Origin: an uncultured Bacilli bacterium
GTDB lineage: Bacteria > Bacillota_I > Bacilli_A > RF39 > UBA660
NCBI GenBank assembly: GCA_947585595.1
Contig: CANPXB010000010.1
Coordinates: forward strand, 1-46,209
Direction: 5' to 3'
Length of the DNA: 46,209 nucleotides
Position numbers and translations under genes: made by a program
Shown: piece by piece, positions 39,927-46,209 of the stretch
How the letters are laid out: every line of letters begins with the position of its first letter
How positions within the stretch are numbered: position 1 is the stretch's first letter
Notes under the pieces: model-generated
The model's input: the letters and a program-made list of their open reading frames with translations, nothing else
Told to the model about the DNA's origin: nothing
The model's database searches: none

Positions 39927-40655
39927 ATGGAAGTAATAAGTTCATTAGATAATAAAAAGATTAAAAATTATAGTAAGTTATTACAAAAGAAATATCGTGA
40001 TACTGATAATTTATTTATTGTTGAAGGAGAACATTTAGTTAAAGAAGCTTATCAATCTAAGGTATTAGTTGAAGTAATAATGTGTGAAGGTTATGATATC
40101 GATATTGATGTACCTATTACTTATGTAACTTATGAAGTAATAAAGAAGTTAAGTAATACTTTAAATCCGCAAAAGATAATGGGAATATGTAAAAAAATTA
40201 AAGAAAAAGAAATAGGTAATAAAGTTTTAATTTTAGATGATATTCAAGATCCTGGTAATTTAGGAACGATAATTCGTAGTTGTGTAGCTTTTAATATTGA
40301 AACAATTATTCTTTCTAATAATAGTGTTGATTTATATAATGATAAAGTTATTAGAGCTAGTGAAGGAATGATCTTTAAAGTTAATATTATTAGAGATGAT
40401 ATTATTAAAGTTATAAATAATTTAAAAGATAATAATTATGTTATTTATGGAACTAAAGTAGATGGGGGAGAAAATATAGACAAAGTTGTAGTAGCACCTA
40501 AATATGCTTTAGTAATGGGTAATGAAGGAGCTGGAGTAAGTACTAAGGTGTTAGAGCTTTGTGATAAATATTTATATATTCCAATGAATAGTAATTGTGA
40601 AAGTTTAAATGTTGGGGTAGCAACTAGTATTATTTTATATAGTTTAAATAAATAG
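39927..40655 (+). CDS. TrmH/SpoU family RNA 2'-O-methyltransferase
   Basis: 242 residues. The N-terminal substrate-binding domain has YRDTDNLFIVEGEHLVKEA. The SPOUT knot domain has DIQDPGNLGTIIRSC (motif 1), ALVMGNEGAGVS (motif 2) and IPMNSNCESLNVGVATSII (motif 3). It uses SAM to methylate a ribose in rRNA or tRNA; whether the target is 23S G2251-type (RlmB) or another site cannot be told. TTG 39918 overlaps the previous gene; ATG 39927 after GAGGG is the likely start. Confidence 0.92.
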   Translation: MEVISSLDNKKIKNYSKLLQKKYRDTDNLFIVEGEHLVKEAYQSKVLVEVIMCEGYDIDIDVPITYVTYEVIKKLSNTLNPQKIMGICKKIKEKEIGNKVLILDDIQDPGNLGTIIRSCVAFNIETIILSNNSVDLYNDKVIRASEGMIFKVNIIRDDIIKVINNLKDNNYVIYGTKVDGGENIDKVVVAPKYALVMGNEGAGVSTKVLELCDKYLYIPMNSNCESLNVGVATSIILYSLNK

Positions 40656-40664
40656 AGGTGGCTT

Positions 40665-41156
40665 ATGGAATATATCTTAATTGGTAAAATAGTTAATACT
40701 CATGGAATTAAAGGAGAACTTAGAATAAAAAGTAATTTCTTAATGAAAGATAAAGTCTTTAAAAAAGGTTTTGCTTTATATATTGGGGAAGGATATGTTA
40801 AAGAAGTAATTAATAGTTATCGAGTTCATAAAGATTATGATATGGTAACTTTTGAAGGTTATGATAATATTAATCAAGTTCTTAATTATCTTAAGATGAA
40901 TGTCTATGTTAAAAAAGATGATATTAAGTTAGAAGAAGATGAATATATTTTAGAAGAATTAGTTGGTTATGAGGTTATAGAAAATGGTGAAAAGCTTGGT
41001 AAAGTAGGGGATATTGTGTATAATGGTAGTAATATACTTTTATATATTGAAGCTGTTAAGAATTTCTATATTCCTAATAATGCTAATTTTATAAAAAAAG
41101 TTAAAAAGAATGAAAAAATAATTGAAGTAGAAAATGCTAAAGGATTGATATTATGA
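40665..41156 (+). CDS. rimM: Ribosome maturation factor RimM
   Basis: 163 residues. The N-terminal RimM beta-barrel (IGKIVNTHGIKGELRIKS) and the C-terminal PRC-barrel (LEELVGYEVIENGEKLGKV) are both complete. RimM binds S19 and helps 30S head maturation. GAGGTGG lies before the ATG. The TGA stop overlaps the trmD start by four bases (ATGA). Confidence 0.95.
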   Translation: MEYILIGKIVNTHGIKGELRIKSNFLMKDKVFKKGFALYIGEGYVKEVINSYRVHKDYDMVTFEGYDNINQVLNYLKMNVYVKKDDIKLEEDEYILEELVGYEVIENGEKLGKVGDIVYNGSNILLYIEAVKNFYIPNNANFIKKVKKNEKIIEVENAKGLIL

Positions 41157-41818
41157 GAATAGATATCTTAACTTTATTTCCTAATATGTTTGAAGGATTT
41201 TTAAATGAATCAATTATTAAAAGAGCAATAGCTAAAGAAAGTGTTATAATAAAGTTAGTTGATTTTAGAAAATATTCGAAACTTTCTAATAATCAAGTAG
41301 ATGATACACCTTATGGTGGTGGGGGTGGAATGGTTTTAAGAATAGAACCAATCTATGATGCTTTAATGGATATTAAAAAAGAAGACCCTGATGCTAAAGT
41401 TATTTTAATGACACCTGATGGAATACCTTATAAACAAGAAATAGCAGTTAAATTAAAAGATTTAAAACATATAGTACTTATTTGTGGACATTATGAAGGA
41501 TTTGATGAAAGAATAAGAAGTCTTTGTGATATGGAAATAAGTATTGGGGATTATGTTTTAACGGGTGGAGAATTACCAGCAATGGTTATTAGTGATAGTA
41601 TTATAAGATTATTAGATGGAGTTATTACTGATACTAGTTTAGTTAATGAATCATTTAATGATAAATTACTTGATTATCCAACATATACTAAACCACAAGA
41701 ATTTATGGGAATGAAAGTTCCAGATATATTACTTAGTGGTGATCATGCTAAAGTAGATGCATGGCGAGAGGAAATGCGTAAAAAGAAAACAAAAGAGCGT
41801 CGACCAGATTTAATGTAG
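41153..41818 (+). CDS. trmD: tRNA (guanine-N1)-methyltransferase TrmD
   Basis: 221 residues, SPOUT knot. RIDILTLFPNMFEGFLNESI, DDTPYGGGGGMVL and GDYVLTGGELPAM are diagnostic. It methylates G37 of tRNAs, preventing +1 frameshifting. Translationally coupled to rimM through the ATGA overlap. Confidence 0.97.
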   Translation: MRIDILTLFPNMFEGFLNESIIKRAIAKESVIIKLVDFRKYSKLSNNQVDDTPYGGGGGMVLRIEPIYDALMDIKKEDPDAKVILMTPDGIPYKQEIAVKLKDLKHIVLICGHYEGFDERIRSLCDMEISIGDYVLTGGELPAMVISDSIIRLLDGVITDTSLVNESFNDKLLDYPTYTKPQEFMGMKVPDILLSGDHAKVDAWREEMRKKKTKERRPDLM

Positions 41819-41836
41819 TTGAAGAAGGTGAAAAAG

Positions 41837-42286
41837 ATGGCAAGTTATTTGATTAATAAGAATCATCATGATGGAAGTATACTTTCAATGAATAGTGTGG
41901 ATGGTTATGTTTTTAAACCAAAAGCCAAAAGTGAAAGTTATATTAAAGTCAAAGAAGTAAAAATTGTTGATCCTAAAATGATTGATAAAATATTAACGAT
42001 GAAGTTTGATAAACTATTTAAACAAGTAGTTGCCATGGCCTTAACAGTTATTAATGATGATGATGCAACAGATGATGATGCACAAATTGTTTTAGATGAA
42101 GTTGAATTAGTAAGAGAGATTTTACTTAATAGATATCAAAAGTTCTTAAATTATGAAAAAGAACAATTATTCTTAAAGAAATTAAGATTAATAGAAAATG
42201 AAATGCGTGTTAAACAAGTAAAGATTAAACAAAAAGCTTTATATCTTGAAGAAATGGAAGAAAAAACAATTGGACGTAGTAGATAA
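41837..42286 (+). CDS. Small helical protein of unknown function between trmD and rplS
   Basis: 149 residues, cytoplasmic, mostly alpha-helical and charged. An acidic patch NDDDATDDDAQIVLDEVE precedes a long basic coiled-coil-like C-terminal half. No family recognised. The TTG at 41819 abuts the trmD stop, but ATG 41837 has AAGGTGA six bases upstream and is preferred. Its place inside the translation-gene run suggests a ribosome-related or simply co-transcribed role. Confidence 0.7.
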   Translation: MASYLINKNHHDGSILSMNSVDGYVFKPKAKSESYIKVKEVKIVDPKMIDKILTMKFDKLFKQVVAMALTVINDDDATDDDAQIVLDEVELVREILLNRYQKFLNYEKEQLFLKKLRLIENEMRVKQVKIKQKALYLEEMEEKTIGRSR

Positions 42287-42320
42287 AAAGATAATATATT
42301 CTTGCATATTTATCTTTTTT
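42286..42320 (+). terminator. Terminator before rplS
   Basis: 9-bp stem AAAAGATAA/TTATCTTTT with T6. Its 15-base loop includes the -35 of the rplS promoter. Confidence 0.6.
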
Positions 42321-42330
42321 CTGTTATAAT
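42302..42330 (+). promoter_or_regulatory. rplS promoter
   Basis: TTGCAT, 17 bp, TATAAT, also with TG before the -10 (TGTTATAAT). Confidence 0.75.
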
Positions 42331-42336
42331 CTTAAT

Positions 42337-42395
42337 TGCTTCAAGGAAGAAAATCCGCTGAATACTTAAGTTTATGATTTTCCGGTAAGTAAATA
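42337..42395 (+). promoter_or_regulatory. L19 leader RNA (ribosomal protein leader)
   Basis: A conserved-looking stem GAAAATC (42349-42355) with GATTTTC (42376-42382), flanked by AAGGAA and CGG, sits between the rplS promoter and gene. It resembles the L19 leader described for low-GC Gram-positives, by which L19 limits its own synthesis. Recognised by position and stem pattern; a covariance search would settle it. Confidence 0.6.
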
Positions 42396-42417
42396 TAGTA
42401 TGAAAGGATGTTAGAAG

Positions 42418-42759
42418 ATGGCTAATTTAGTAGACAAAATTAATGAGAAGCATGTAAGAAAAGACATTCCTGAATTCCGTGTTGGAGATACTGTAAGAGT
42501 AGATGTATGGGTAAAAGAAGGTAAGAAAGAAAGAATCCAAGCTTTTGAAGGACTTGTAGTTGCTAAAAAAGGTGGAAGTGTTTCTGAAACTTTCTCAGTA
42601 CGTAAGAAATCTTATGGTATTGGTGTAACAAGAGTTTTCCCAGTTAACTCACCAACTATTGATAAAATAGTAGTAGTTAAGAAGGGTGTTGTAAGAAGAG
42701 CAAAACTAAACTTCTTAAAAGGAATGAAGAAAGAATACAAGGTAAAAGAAAGAAATTAA
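42418..42759 (+). CDS. rplS: 50S ribosomal protein L19
   Basis: 113 residues. PEFRVGDTVRVDVWVKEGKKERIQ, FEGLVVAKKGG, FSVRKKSYGIGVTRVFP and AKLNFLKGM are family hallmarks. L19 lies at the 30S-50S interface. It has its own promoter and leader although it follows trmD, so its expression is uncoupled from the upstream genes. Confidence 0.98.
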   Translation: MANLVDKINEKHVRKDIPEFRVGDTVRVDVWVKEGKKERIQAFEGLVVAKKGGSVSETFSVRKKSYGIGVTRVFPVNSPTIDKIVVVKKGVVRRAKLNFLKGMKKEYKVKERN

Positions 42760-42773
42760 TCTTTCTTTTTTCT
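42745..42773 (+). terminator. rplS terminator
   Basis: 9-bp stem AAAGAAAGA/TCTTTCTTT followed by T. It overlaps the rplS stop codon. Confidence 0.75.
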
Positions 42774-42835
42774 TTGGTTTAATTTAGACTTTAATATAAT
42801 AGTTAAAGATGGTAAAATGGTAGAAGGTGATTCTG

Positions 42836-43411
42836 ATGAAGAAGAAGAGTAAAAAAGAATTAGAAAAAGATAAGATAGATATAGATGAAGAAGAAGTTGA
42901 AGAAGAGGAAGGCTCTAAAGTAGTTAAAGCTATTAAAGAATTAATACCTTATGTTGTTATCTTAATAGTAGTTATAGTAATTAGAACATTTTTCTTTACG
43001 CCTATTTTAGTTAGTGGTCCTAGTATGAATGATACTTTAGAAGATGGCGATGTAATGATATTAAATATTAGAGATAAAATAGATCGTTTTGATATTGTGG
43101 TAGTTGATTTAAAAGAAGAACCAATTATTAAAAGAGTTATTGCTATGCCAGGAGAAAAGATTAAATGTGAAGATAATAAAATATATGTTAATTATCATTT
43201 ACAAGAAGAAGGATATAGTAAAGGAAATACCTGTCCTACTGAAGGATCTGAGTTTGAATATGAACTTAAAGATGATGAATACTTTGTAATGGGTGATAAT
43301 CGTGGTAATTCATCTGATAGTCGTATGATAGGTCCAATAAAAAGAAGTCAAATAAAAGGAACAACTCATTTAATATTGTTCCCATTCAATAGATTTGGTA
43401 ATGTCAAATAA
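42836..43411 (+). CDS. lepB: Signal peptidase I
   Basis: 191 residues. An acidic Glu/Asp-rich cytoplasmic N-terminus (about 1-35) leads to one transmembrane helix (IPYVVILIVVIVIRTFFF). The catalytic Ser is in VSGPSMNDTL and the catalytic Lys in IIKRVIAMPGEKI. MGDNRGNSSDSRMIGPI is box E. It removes signal peptides from exported proteins, including the surface proteins of this window. The GTG at 42827 lies in the ribosome binding site AGGTGA; ATG 42836 is the start. Confidence 0.95.
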   Translation: MKKKSKKELEKDKIDIDEEEVEEEEGSKVVKAIKELIPYVVILIVVIVIRTFFFTPILVSGPSMNDTLEDGDVMILNIRDKIDRFDIVVVDLKEEPIIKRVIAMPGEKIKCEDNKIYVNYHLQEEGYSKGNTCPTEGSEFEYELKDDEYFVMGDNRGNSSDSRMIGPIKRSQIKGTTHLILFPFNRFGNVK

Positions 43412-43412
43412 A

Positions 43413-43438
43413 AAGGAATCATTTGTTGATTCCTTATT
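43413..43438. terminator. Bidirectional terminator between lepB and the sortase-like gene
   Basis: AAGGAATC/GATTCCTT stem with 7-base loop, A-run before and T-rich after. Confidence 0.75.
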
Positions 43439-44436
43439 TAATTGACTTTATTTAGTAAAAGAATTGTAACATGGTAACCATCAGCAGAATTACATGTATA
43501 AAGTGCTAATGGATAACCAGTATTTCTAACATCACGACGATCATTAGTAAGTAATTGATATTTAGTATTATAACCATTCATTTTTTCTTTAATAACATAT
43601 TTATCAATAGTTACATGACCATTATGATCAATATTTTTTAAATATACATAACTACCAACACTTTGTTTTTTAATAATATCAAATCCTTGATTAGCATGGT
43701 CAGCAATATATGAAACATTAGAATACTTAATGATTGAACCACTATCGATGTTATCAACATATCTTTGAGCTTCAGATGATGTATATGGTTGATATAAAGC
43801 AATTGAATATAGATTATTAAAATATAATCGACCAGAAGAACCGATCTTTTTCGTATCGTTAGTAATACGTTCTTCAATAGATAAAGTAGGTTTAGTTTCT
43901 TTTTTAGTTTCAGATACTTTTTTAGTTGTAGTTACTTTTGTAGTTTGTTTCTTAGTTGTTCCTTTAGTTTCTTTCTTAATAGGTGTTTCTTCTTTAATTA
44001 TTTCTTCTTTTTTCTCAATAATTAAGTTAGTTTCTTTTTCAATAGTGTTATTAATTGGATCTTTAAAAGTAATTTTTATAACATAAGTACCAGGTAAGGT
44101 ATAATTATTCATTTCGGGTAATGAATAGTTATAAGTTAAACCAGAAGGTAATAAACCAAGATTAGTAATAAAATCGTTAATTTGATAATGTTCATCTTCT
44201 TTGATTGTTATAGTTTGAAGATTAATAGGTGTTTGATAAAATTTAGTACTAAGAGCTGTTTCATTAAAGACATTAGGAATAATACTAATAAGTTCAGCTT
44301 TTTTAACTTCATTAGTGACAAAATATTGTTCTTTAGGTTGTTCATAAATAGTATAAATTAACGCAATTAAAACAAGAGTACTAAGACTAATTAAGATACA
44401 ATTTTTAAAAATATTTTTAAAATTTTCTTTTTTCAT
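43438..44436 (-). CDS. Sortase-like anchored protein lacking the usual arginine
   Basis: 332 residues. A transmembrane anchor (about 12-30) is followed by a beta-rich domain, a Lys/Thr/Glu linker (about 150-185), and a C-terminal domain with sortase order: GRLYFNNLYSIALYQP, then SYIADHANQGFDIIKKQ (catalytic His), GSYVYL, and LALYTCNSADGYHVTILLL (catalytic Cys in the TLxTC position). The expected downstream Arg is His in GYHVTI, so activity or mechanism may differ. Sortases join surface proteins to the wall, but neither giant protein here has LPxTG. The function is uncertain. GGGGGTTAG lies upstream of the ATG. Confidence 0.6.
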   Translation of the reverse strand: MKKENFKNIFKNCILISLSTLVLIALIYTIYEQPKEQYFVTNEVKKAELISIIPNVFNETALSTKFYQTPINLQTITIKEDEHYQINDFITNLGLLPSGLTYNYSLPEMNNYTLPGTYVIKITFKDPINNTIEKETNLIIEKKEEIIKEETPIKKETKGTTKKQTTKVTTTKKVSETKKETKPTLSIEERITNDTKKIGSSGRLYFNNLYSIALYQPYTSSEAQRYVDNIDSGSIIKYSNVSYIADHANQGFDIIKKQSVGSYVYLKNIDHNGHVTIDKYVIKEKMNGYNTKYQLLTNDRRDVRNTGYPLALYTCNSADGYHVTILLLNKVN

Positions 44437-44588
44437 ATAAACTAACCCCCATTTTCAGTTTTTATGAAATATTTCTATATTATTATATGTTTTTTATTGT
44501 CTTATTTAACTGATAAAAATATATTATATTATAATGGCTTTTTTGTCAATTATTCCCCTTATTTTTCAAGAAAAAAATTAAATATTTA

Positions 44589-44597
44589 TGATATAAT
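44589..44597 (+). promoter_or_regulatory. Extended -10 promoter
   Basis: TGATATAAT, 12 bases before the ribosome binding site of gene 44622. The same extended -10 precedes the toxin gene and tRNA-Thr. Confidence 0.55.
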
Positions 44598-44621
44598 GAA
44601 GATAATAAAGAGGTGGCAGTA

Positions 44622-45815
44622 GTGTTTTTTTATAAAGAGATAGATGTTGGAGACTTTATTTGGCTTAAAAAAGATGGTTTTAGACAAGAAGATGGACCGG
44701 CTATTGTAATTAAAAAAACAACCCGAAGATTGTATGCCCTTCAATGTACTTTTAAAGAACAAGACGATTATTTTAAGATAGGGAAAATTAATGAGTTATA
44801 TCGTGATGATGCTTATGTAATATTGGATCATGTTTTAGTGGTTAATGAAGATAACTTTGATAAAAAGATTGATTTTATTGAACCAGTTATTTTAAATAAG
44901 CTAATGAAGAAGTTAGCAGTTATCTTACAGAGTAAGAAAATTAAAAATTTAACTTTAAAAGATTTAAAAATAGAGTATGAAGCTGGGGATGTTTTACTAT
45001 ATAATGATAAATTATATATAGTTTATAGTAATATTAATGAACAGAAATATGAATGTTATGAATTATTTAAGAAAAAGGGCATTAATAGTTTTAAGATAAA
45101 TAATGAATTATATACAATTAAGTTTAATAAACCAGTATTTATTATGAAAGATGAAGAAATACTTCTTTCTTATTTTGCAATTGGTGATGAACAACAAAAG
45201 TTAGTTAGTAAATTAAAACAAGAAAAGTATTATTTTTTACATAATCAAGGAAATATTGTTAATAAAGATAATAGATATTATTTAATATATAGTGATAAGA
45301 AAGCAATAAGGTTAGGTAAATACGATAGGTATAAAAGAAAAATAGGAGAATATTCAACTAATTATGGCTTAGTAGATTTTATAATGGATAGTAAGGCTAA
45401 AGTAATTAAAAAGATTAGTCTAGAAGAGTTTACAGAATTAGAAAAAGTAATTAATGCAACAAGACAGAAAAAGGAATATAAAATAGTTGATCCTGAAACA
45501 ATTATTCTTAATGAAAAGTTACATGTAGGAAGAGTAGTTGCCCACTCTAAGATTCCAACTGTTAGATATTTGATAGTAGATCGTGATGATAAGACACTTT
45601 ATTTAATGTCTTTTATCGATTATAATGTCTATGTTTTTCGTGTGGATAGTTTAGGAGGAGAAGTACCTTTTAAAAAGAGTGGATATAATAAGATTGATTA
45701 TATCAATATGAAATTAAAGTATGAAGAATTAAAACTTAATAAGAAAATTAAATATATAGATTATCGTGATTTTTATGATAAATATATTGAAGAAAATAAA
45801 GATTATTATAATTGA
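44622..45815 (+). CDS. Protein with repeated SH3-like segments, function unknown
   Basis: 397 residues, cytoplasmic, no cysteine motif or signal. At least three segments start with a G-D/R-hydrophobic strand followed by a beta-hairpin: DVGDFIWLKKDG ... GPAIVIKKTTRRLYALQC, EAGDVLLYNDKLYIVYSN ... YECYEL, and HVGRVVAHSKIPTVRYLIVDRDDKTLYLM. The first resembles the opening strands of PemK/MazF-type barrels, but without enough identity to claim a toxin. Tandem small beta barrels binding nucleic acid or protein are possible. GTG 44622 is five bases after GAGGTGG; GTG 44613 lies inside that site. Confidence 0.6.
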   Translation: MFFYKEIDVGDFIWLKKDGFRQEDGPAIVIKKTTRRLYALQCTFKEQDDYFKIGKINELYRDDAYVILDHVLVVNEDNFDKKIDFIEPVILNKLMKKLAVILQSKKIKNLTLKDLKIEYEAGDVLLYNDKLYIVYSNINEQKYECYELFKKKGINSFKINNELYTIKFNKPVFIMKDEEILLSYFAIGDEQQKLVSKLKQEKYYFLHNQGNIVNKDNRYYLIYSDKKAIRLGKYDRYKRKIGEYSTNYGLVDFIMDSKAKVIKKISLEEFTELEKVINATRQKKEYKIVDPETIILNEKLHVGRVVAHSKIPTVRYLIVDRDDKTLYLMSFIDYNVYVFRVDSLGGEVPFKKSGYNKIDYINMKLKYEELKLNKKIKYIDYRDFYDKYIEENKDYYN

Positions 45816-45864
45816 AAAAACTGTCAATAATTTGTCTTTGTGGTGATAAATAAATAACTTATTA

Positions 45865-45873
45865 TGTTATAAT
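45865..45873 (+). promoter_or_regulatory. Extended -10 promoter of the second KilA-N gene
   Basis: TGTTATAAT, 77 bases before the ATG. The intervening leader has no recognised element. Confidence 0.45.
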
Positions 45874-45949
45874 AGATATTAGTATTTTACTTAGAAAATT
45901 ATAATGTTTGAAATTGGTTATGAGGTAAATATAGGTTGGAGGTGAATAT

Positions 45950-46209
45950 ATGTCAAATAAAATAATAGAAGTTCAAGATGTTAGAATAAATGTAACCAAT
46001 ATAGATGATAAAGATTATATTTGTATTTCAGATTTTGGTAAATTTAAAGAAGGAAAATCTAAGGCTGATGACGTTATTAGAAATTGGTTAAGAAATAGAA
46101 TTACATTAGAATTTTTAGGAACATGGGAATCTATTTATAATCCAAATTTTAATTCCGTCGAATTCGACGGGTTTAGAAAAAATGCTGGACTTCATACTTT
46201 CACATTAAG
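45950..46209 (+). CDS. KilA-N domain protein (N-terminal part, cut by window end)
   Basis: The first 86 codons are present, open at the right edge. DKDYICISDFGKFKEGKSKADDVIRNWLRNRITLEFLGTWE followed by VEFDGFRKNAGLHTFTL is the start of a KilA-N domain and aligns with residues 25-90 of the protein at 14982-15767. The strong GGAGGTGA site fixes the ATG at 45950. It lies in the opposite orientation to the first copy, about 30 kb away, with the same palindrome at VEFD. Confidence 0.88.
   Translation, partial: MSNKIIEVQDVRINVTNIDDKDYICISDFGKFKEGKSKADDVIRNWLRNRITLEFLGTWESIYNPNFNSVEFDGFRKNAGLHTFTL
46155..46170. repeat. 16-bp perfect palindrome inside the second KilA-N gene
   Basis: CCGTCGAATTCGACGG. 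The 12-bp core is identical to 15538-15553, while the two outer pairs differ (CC/GG instead of GT/AC) and still match each other. Confidence 0.85.

Noticed and set aside
1-46209. Mycoplasma-type genetic code (TGA as Trp)
   Set aside because: TGA ends rimM and yceD at their expected lengths, and Trp is encoded by TGG throughout.
1-46209. CRISPR array or large tandem repeats
   Set aside because: No regularly spaced identical repeats were seen; the repeated motifs found are operators, protein-coding repeat units and AT-rich low complexity.

Overview
This is an AT-rich stretch of a low-GC Gram-positive (Bacillota) chromosome. PolC-type DNA polymerase III, an L32 with a four-cysteine zinc ribbon preceded by YceD, a rimM-trmD-rplS run with an L19-type leader, and strong AGGAGG-type ribosome binding sites all point there. 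TGA is used as a stop (rimM, yceD) and TGG as Trp, so this is the standard bacterial code and not the Mycoplasma one. Giant surface proteases, one of the M26 (IgA protease/Zmp) type, suggest a host-associated, probably gut, bacterium. I cannot name the species.

Layout. 1-7.1 kb: end of polC, an anchored protein of unknown function, a class I glutamine amidotransferase, then polA, a CDF-like membrane protein and fpg. 7.1-10 kb: a DUF4274-like gene and a cassette in which a membrane-anchored XRE regulator lies between two paralogous exported proteins, each with an identically built promoter carrying two palindromic operators. 10-13.8 kb: Fic protein, MIF-type tautomerase, small membrane protein, tmcAL, yceD-rpmF. 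13.8-19 kb is accessory: two cysteine-rich repeat lipoproteins, an unannotated candidate type I toxin-antitoxin locus, a KilA-N gene with an apparent nonsense mutation, tRNA-Thr, an HExxH metalloprotease next to a 2H-type protein, and a MazG-like gene. 19.2-31.8 kb: two giant surface proteins (1625 and 2480 residues) that share a duplicated upstream region. 31.8-35.4 kb: YitT-type protein, pyrG with a structured leader, and a zinc-ribbon membrane protein. 35.4-37.4 kb: an ABC exporter preceded by a 26-codon leader ORF and an attenuator-like terminator. 37.4-46.2 kb: anchored GH3 enzyme, unknown exported protein, YgjP-like metalloprotein, SpoU methyltransferase, rimM-trmD-unknown-rplS-lepB, a sortase-like protein, a protein with repeated SH3-like segments, and the start of a second KilA-N gene.

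The strongest new observations are: (1) the paired-operator XRE cassette, whose geometry fits activation; (2) a 30-residue hydrophobic peptide gene whose mRNA ends are complementary and which is overlapped by an opposite-strand terminator; (3) the leader-ORF attenuator in front of the ABC exporter; (4) 16-bp perfect palindromes at the same codons in both KilA-N genes, with their outer base pairs changed in a compensated way; and (5) the shared promoter/5' region of the two giant surface proteins. Many terminators overlap the stop codons of their genes, which fits a compact genome. No CRISPR array, insertion sequence, integrase, rRNA or replication origin was seen. All functional calls come from reading the sequence; no database search was run.
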